Shown here in pieces: positions 42,775-45,975 of a stretch of DNA of 45,975 bases. The DNA comes from an uncultured Bacillaceae bacterium (GTDB lineage Bacteria; Bacillota; Bacilli; Bacillales; Amphibacillaceae), in NCBI GenBank assembly GCA_937925695.1, contig CALAMD010000045.1:1-45975 (forward strand), written 5' to 3'. Within the stretch, counting starts at the first letter, position 1. The number at the start of each line of letters is the position of its first letter. Made by a program: the position numbers and the translations under genes. The notes below the pieces were generated by a model, which did not search any database, was not told the origin of the DNA, and was given only the letters and a program-made list of their open reading frames with translations.

Positions 42775-42867
42775 GCCTATGTCCCCCCTATTACATTGGA
42801 TGAGTATCCTTCATCTTTAAGATTAGCAAAACTTAAACTAGAAAACTAGTCAACTACAGTGAATATA

Positions 42868-42896
42868 TTGAAAATAAGAAATCCATAGAATAAAGT
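42868..42896 (+). promoter_or_regulatory. Candidate promoter of the AAC(3)-like gene
   Basis: TTGAAA (42868-42873), 17 bp, TAAAGT (42891-42896). A TATAAT at 42939-42944 nearer the gene lacks a matching -35. Confidence 0.4.
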
Positions 42897-42996
42897 GAAC
42901 TTGCGTTTTAATTAATAGCTAACATGTTTGATGTTATGTATAATATCTAATGAATTAACATTGTTAAGAAATTACAGAAAAGTAGGAGGCGTTTTT

Positions 42997-43806
42997 TTGC
43001 ATACTGAAGAAACTTTATTACAACAACTGGCGGAACTCGGTATCGATCCCAAGGGAACGTTATTGGTTCATTCATCTATGAAAAGTATTGGACAAGTAGA
43101 AGGTGGCGCTGATACGGTATTAGATGCATTTTCAACTTATATGAAAGATGGATTGCTCGTTTTGCCTGCAATGACTTGGTCTTATATTAATCGAAATAAT
43201 CCTTATTTTTATGTAAATGAAAGTGAAAGTTGTGTCGGCATATTAACCGAACTGTTTTGGCGAAGACCCAATGTAGTTCGTTCATTACACCCGACCCATT
43301 CAGTTGCAGCACTAGGTAAAGATGCCAAGTCTTTTACAGAAGGTGATGAAAAATTTGATACACCTTGCGCACGTGGTTCAGTCTACGGGAAGATGTTGGA
43401 TCGCCAAGGGCAAATATTGCTAGTTGGTGTTGATCTGCGCCGATGCACGTTTATCCATGGAATTGAAGAGTGGATGGATGTTCCAGGAAGAGTGTCTGAT
43501 CATCATGAACAACTGTATACGGTACTTCCAGATGGAACGAAAATTTCTGTTCCCCAACGTAGGCATACCAGTTCTTGGTCTGAACATTATTGGAAAGTAG
43601 AAGAAGTACTTGCCAAACGAGGTGCAATTACGTACGGTAAGTTTGGCGATGCTGATGTAATCGTTTGCGATACAGTAAAAATGTATCAAGATATTTCTAA
43701 AATGTTAGCGATCGATCTTGACTTATTTGGCGATAATGAACCTTTAGCCGATGAGATTGTTGACATCATGCTAAGTGAGAAAGAACATGTAAAGATTGAT
43801 GGTTAA
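42997..43806 (+). CDS. AAC(3)-family N-acetyltransferase (YokD-like)
   Basis: A 269-residue member of the antibiotic N-acetyltransferase fold that uses acetyl-CoA. Conserved features are the opening LLVHSSMKSIGQVEGGADTV, the MTWSY segment and the LHPTHSVAALG motif with the catalytic-region histidine, then the CARGSVYG loop. Chromosomal Bacillus members such as YokD bind acetyl-CoA, but resistance to aminoglycosides is not established for them, so resistance should not be assumed. Start is TTG 42997, 7 nt after GGAGG; the open frame upstream has no ribosome site. Ends at a perfect terminator. Confidence 0.88.
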   Translation: MHTEETLLQQLAELGIDPKGTLLVHSSMKSIGQVEGGADTVLDAFSTYMKDGLLVLPAMTWSYINRNNPYFYVNESESCVGILTELFWRRPNVVRSLHPTHSVAALGKDAKSFTEGDEKFDTPCARGSVYGKMLDRQGQILLVGVDLRRCTFIHGIEEWMDVPGRVSDHHEQLYTVLPDGTKISVPQRRHTSSWSEHYWKVEEVLAKRGAITYGKFGDADVIVCDTVKMYQDISKMLAIDLDLFGDNEPLADEIVDIMLSEKEHVKIDG

Positions 43807-43818
43807 TATACATATACC

Positions 43819-43854
43819 AATGGCAGCATCTTAACAACGATGCTGCCATTTTAT
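43819..43854. terminator. Bidirectional terminator after the AAC(3)-like gene
   Basis: AATGGCAGCATC (43819-43830) pairs perfectly over 12 bp with GATGCTGCCATT (43839-43850) between convergent genes, followed by TTAT. Confidence 0.92.
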
Positions 43855-43860
43855 ATATCA

Positions 43861-44871
43861 TTATTCCATTAAGTCAGCGACGATTTCATATGATTTCAAG
43901 CGATCCGCATGATGATAAATTTGTGAATGGATAATCACTTCATTTGCTTTTGTTTGCTCAATGAAACGATGTAGTTTTTCTTTTACTTCCTTAGGGTTGC
44001 CGACAATAGTTGCATCAGATTGAAGGGTTTTTTCCATAACTATGCGTTCGTGATATGACCATTTTTCTTCTAAGATATCAATCGGTGGTTGCAATTTTGT
44101 ATTTTCCCCTCTTTGTAAGCTTAAATATTGCTGTTGCATCGATGTTGCTAAATATTGCGCTTCCTTCGTCGTTTCCGCGGCAATGATATTAACAGCCACC
44201 ATTGTGTAAGGTTCTGTTAATACATCAGAAGGTTGGAAATGTTGATGATAAATATGTAATGCAGGTAACGTATACTCAGCTGAGAAATGGCTGGCAAATG
44301 AAAAAGGCAATCCTTTTTCAGCAGCTAAGCGGGCACTGTAATCACTTGATCCGAGCAACCAGATCGGAATCTGTAATCCTTCCCCTGGAATGGCACGTAC
44401 AGGGGCCGATGGATTGTGGCTGAAATAGCCTTGTAATTCTTCAACTTGTTCTGGGAAGTCATTCACATGACTATTCAGTGTTCTTCTTAGTGCAATAGCA
44501 GTTAATTGATCCGTACCAGGCGCACGACCAAGTCCTAAATCAATTCGATTGGGGTATAAGGTTTCTAGTGTTCCGAATTGTTCAGCGACTACTAATGGTG
44601 CATGATTAGGCAACATAACCCCACCAGCACCAATGCGAATGTGGTTCGTTTTTTCGGCAATATGCCCCATTAATACCGATGTTGCTGAACTTGCAATACC
44701 TGGCATATTGTGATGCTCCGCTAACCAAAAACGTTTAAACCCCCATTTTTCAACATGCTGTGCTAAATCAACACTATTTTTAAATGCGTCACGTACTTGA
44801 CTTCCTTCAGTTACAGGGGCTAGATCAAGCACTGATAGTGGGACACCATTAAATGTCTTTTCCTTTGTCAT
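43861..44871 (-). CDS. Luciferase-like (LLM class) flavin-dependent oxidoreductase
   Basis: A 336-residue TIM-barrel monooxygenase-like protein of the MsnO8/YwcH type. Hallmarks: PLSVLDLAPVTEG at the start, RFWLAEHHNMPGIASSAT, RIGAGGVMLPNHAPLVVAEQFGTLETLYPNRIDLGLGRAPGTD, and WLLGSSDYSARLAAEKGLPFSFASHF. It should use FMNH2 supplied by a separate reductase; the substrate is unknown. Start is taken at ATG 44871, 8 nt after AAAGGA; ATGs at 44880 and 44877 sit too close to the ribosome site. Monocistronic. Confidence 0.92.
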   Translation of the reverse strand: MTKEKTFNGVPLSVLDLAPVTEGSQVRDAFKNSVDLAQHVEKWGFKRFWLAEHHNMPGIASSATSVLMGHIAEKTNHIRIGAGGVMLPNHAPLVVAEQFGTLETLYPNRIDLGLGRAPGTDQLTAIALRRTLNSHVNDFPEQVEELQGYFSHNPSAPVRAIPGEGLQIPIWLLGSSDYSARLAAEKGLPFSFASHFSAEYTLPALHIYHQHFQPSDVLTEPYTMVAVNIIAAETTKEAQYLATSMQQQYLSLQRGENTKLQPPIDILEEKWSYHERIVMEKTLQSDATIVGNPKEVKEKLHRFIEQTKANEVIIHSQIYHHADRLKSYEIVADLME

Positions 44872-45021
44872 CCCCATCATCCTTTTTAATTTGTTATTAA
44901 GGAATATTACGTGGTTTATCCTGCTTCGTCCACTAAGATGCTCTATCGAGTTGGGATCTTATTTAGATTAATTCATACTGATGTTAGAAAGCTATTTTAA
45001 AACATGATCATTTTGCTGAAT

Positions 45022-45053
45022 AAAAAAAGAACTGTGCACAAATTGACACAGTC
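45022..45053 (-). terminator. Terminator of the mrp operon
   Basis: ACTGTG (45031-45036) pairs with CACAGT (45047-45052). On the minus strand the stem is followed by seven T (45022-45028). It begins just after the mrpG stop. Confidence 0.88.
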
Positions 45054-45054
45054 T

Positions 45055-45420
45055 TTAAGATTCTTCACCAGAACCGTATAAATATGCTTTTAATTCATCC
45101 TTACTCGTTCGCTCAGACATTTTGACTTTTGCCCGATAAGAAGCCCGAAGAACAAGATGTCCTGAGACAGGAGCTGTTAAAAACACAAAAATAATTCCGA
45201 GAATTAACCGTATGCTAATAAAGCCTTCAGCTATCCATAAATAGATAAAGGTACCGGTCAAAGTAATTAAAACAGCAACGGTTGTCGTCTTTGTTGCAGC
45301 GTGTGCTCGGGTATAAACATCGGGGAAACGGATCATCCCGATCGCACTAATCACACTAATAATACTTCCGAATAAAATTAACAGGGCACCAATAAGTTCA
45401 AAACCTACGTTTCCGTTCAA
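45055..45420 (-). CDS. mrpG: Na+/H+ antiporter subunit MrpG
   Basis: Small hydrophobic subunit of the multisubunit Mrp cation/proton antiporter used for sodium and alkaline tolerance. The 121 residues have three membrane helices and the family motif GMIRFPDVYTRAHAATKTTT, and end in a charged tail (SKDELKAYLYG). Start is taken as TTG 45420 with AAAGGGG about 8 nt upstream, which gives the usual length; ATG 45450 and ATG 45468 upstream would lengthen it into mrpF. It overlaps the mrpF end by 23 bp and is the last gene of the operon. Confidence 0.93.
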   Translation of the reverse strand: MNGNVGFELIGALLILFGSIISVISAIGMIRFPDVYTRAHAATKTTTVAVLITLTGTFIYLWIAEGFISIRLILGIIFVFLTAPVSGHLVLRASYRAKVKMSERTSKDELKAYLYGSGEES

Positions 45421-45682
45421 TGATAACGCCCCTTTCAATAAACTTAGCATATGAGATCGTACTAACAAACGATAAAATAGCTAAGATGAGAATAATTTCT
45501 AAAAAAGCTTTTGTTTGAAACAGTAATGAAACGATAGCGATTGCTGAGAGTAGATTCACTCCCACAACATCCATGGATAGGACTCGATCTGAAAATGAAG
45601 GTCCTTTTAAAATACGGATAAACGTAATTAAAATAGCAATACCAAACAGGATTAATGAGATAGTTAATATGGTTTGAATCAT
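45398..45682 (-). CDS. mrpF: Na+/H+ antiporter subunit MrpF
   Basis: A 94-residue subunit with three membrane helices and the MrpF motif RILKGPSFSDRVLSMDVVGVN. Its ATG overlaps the mrpE stop (TAATG, sharing one base), and GGAGGT lies 10 nt upstream within mrpE. Its place between mrpE and mrpG is invariant in mrp operons. Confidence 0.95.
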   Translation of the reverse strand: MIQTILTISLILFGIAILITFIRILKGPSFSDRVLSMDVVGVNLLSAIAIVSLLFQTKAFLEIILILAILSFVSTISYAKFIERGVIIERKRRF

Positions 45683-45975
45683 TATCTTGTGACCTCCATG
45701 ATTGCTTTTTCAAATTTAGCTAGCGATCTTTCTAAATCCCCTTGAAAACGTTCGATATCCATGGCGTGAATATAGAGTACATTTCCTTCTGGTGTGACTT
45801 CCATAACAACCGATCCAGGTGTGAGGGTAAGCAATAATGATAATGTTGTCACTTCCCAATCACTTTCCAAGATCGTTTCATATTTAAAAATACCAGGTTT
45901 CACTCTAATTTGAGGGCTCAGCACCTCTTTGATAACCGGAATAGCTGATAGCATCGTTTCGATAATAAAGATGAT
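45682..45975 (-). CDS. mrpE: Na+/H+ antiporter subunit MrpE, C-terminal part
   Basis: The frame stays open to the right edge, giving the last 97 residues; the N-terminal membrane part lies outside. The visible stretch matches the family: VLSPQIRVKPGIF, then LSLLLTLTPGSVVMEV and the LYIHAMDIE motif, ending in FEKAIMEVTR. The rest of the operon (mrpA-D) is expected beyond the window's right edge. Confidence 0.95.
   Translation of the reverse strand: MIFIIETMLSAIPVIKEVLSPQIRVKPGIFKYETILESDWEVTTLSLLLTLTPGSVVMEVTPEGNVLYIHAMDIERFQGDLERSLAKFEKAIMEVTR

Noticed and set aside
42928..42996. Longer N-terminus for the AAC(3)-like protein from ATG 42928
   Set aside because: No ribosome site there, while TTG 42997 has GGAGG at ideal spacing and matches the family's start.

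Overview
The window is a low-GC Bacillota chromosome segment, most likely from a spore-forming, halo- or alkali-tolerant member of the Bacillaceae (Amphibacillus/Gracilibacillus-like; this placement is an inference). The left 15 kb has the order found beside the replication origin in Bacillus: ssb-rpsR, yybS-gdpP-rplI-dnaB, purA, walRKHIJ-htrA. Sporulation potential is shown by two small acid-soluble spore proteins of the H type and a CwlC-like leaderless amidase. There are no rRNA or tRNA genes, CRISPR arrays, intact insertion sequences or prophage.

Layout. 1-6240: end of ssb, rpsR, an inverted membrane-protein gene, then an operon for c-di-AMP turnover (gdpP), ribosomal protein L9 and replicative helicase. 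6279-7835: purA with a textbook PurBox pair and promoter. 7981-14998: the essential WalRK cell-wall stress operon with its regulators and HtrA. 14943-15222: a terminator followed by a gap carrying a cluster of DnaA-box-like 9-mers. 15223-23220: ABC exporter, the TrhP1/TrhP2 tRNA hydroxylation pair, a phospholipase D-family enzyme, HPr kinase and 6-phosphogluconolactonase. 23246-27118: an unknown coiled-coil protein, tandem sspH genes, a secreted serpin lipoprotein and NAD(P)HX repair. 27240-29976: RNase HI and HtpG, the latter behind a CIRCE element.

30005-39965 is a plant-polysaccharide region: an IclR-type regulator divergent from eda-kdgK-uxaB-uxaA (D-galacturonate catabolism from tagaturonate to pyruvate and glyceraldehyde-3-phosphate), a LysM amidase, and an intracellular GH43 glycosidase divergent from an AraC-type regulator. 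40469-45975: a TraB/PrgY-like membrane protein, a YutJ-type NADH dehydrogenase, an AAC(3)-fold acetyltransferase, a luciferase-like monooxygenase, and the end of an Mrp Na+/H+ antiporter operon (mrpE-F-G) that runs off the right edge.

The window is mostly conserved core genome. The points most worth a second look are the DnaA-box cluster after htrA, the bacterial serpin with an inhibitory-type hinge, CIRCE control of htpG, the uronate operon operator, and two gene-poor gaps (35727-36242 and 39966-40468) that may hold decayed mobile DNA or unrecognised RNA.
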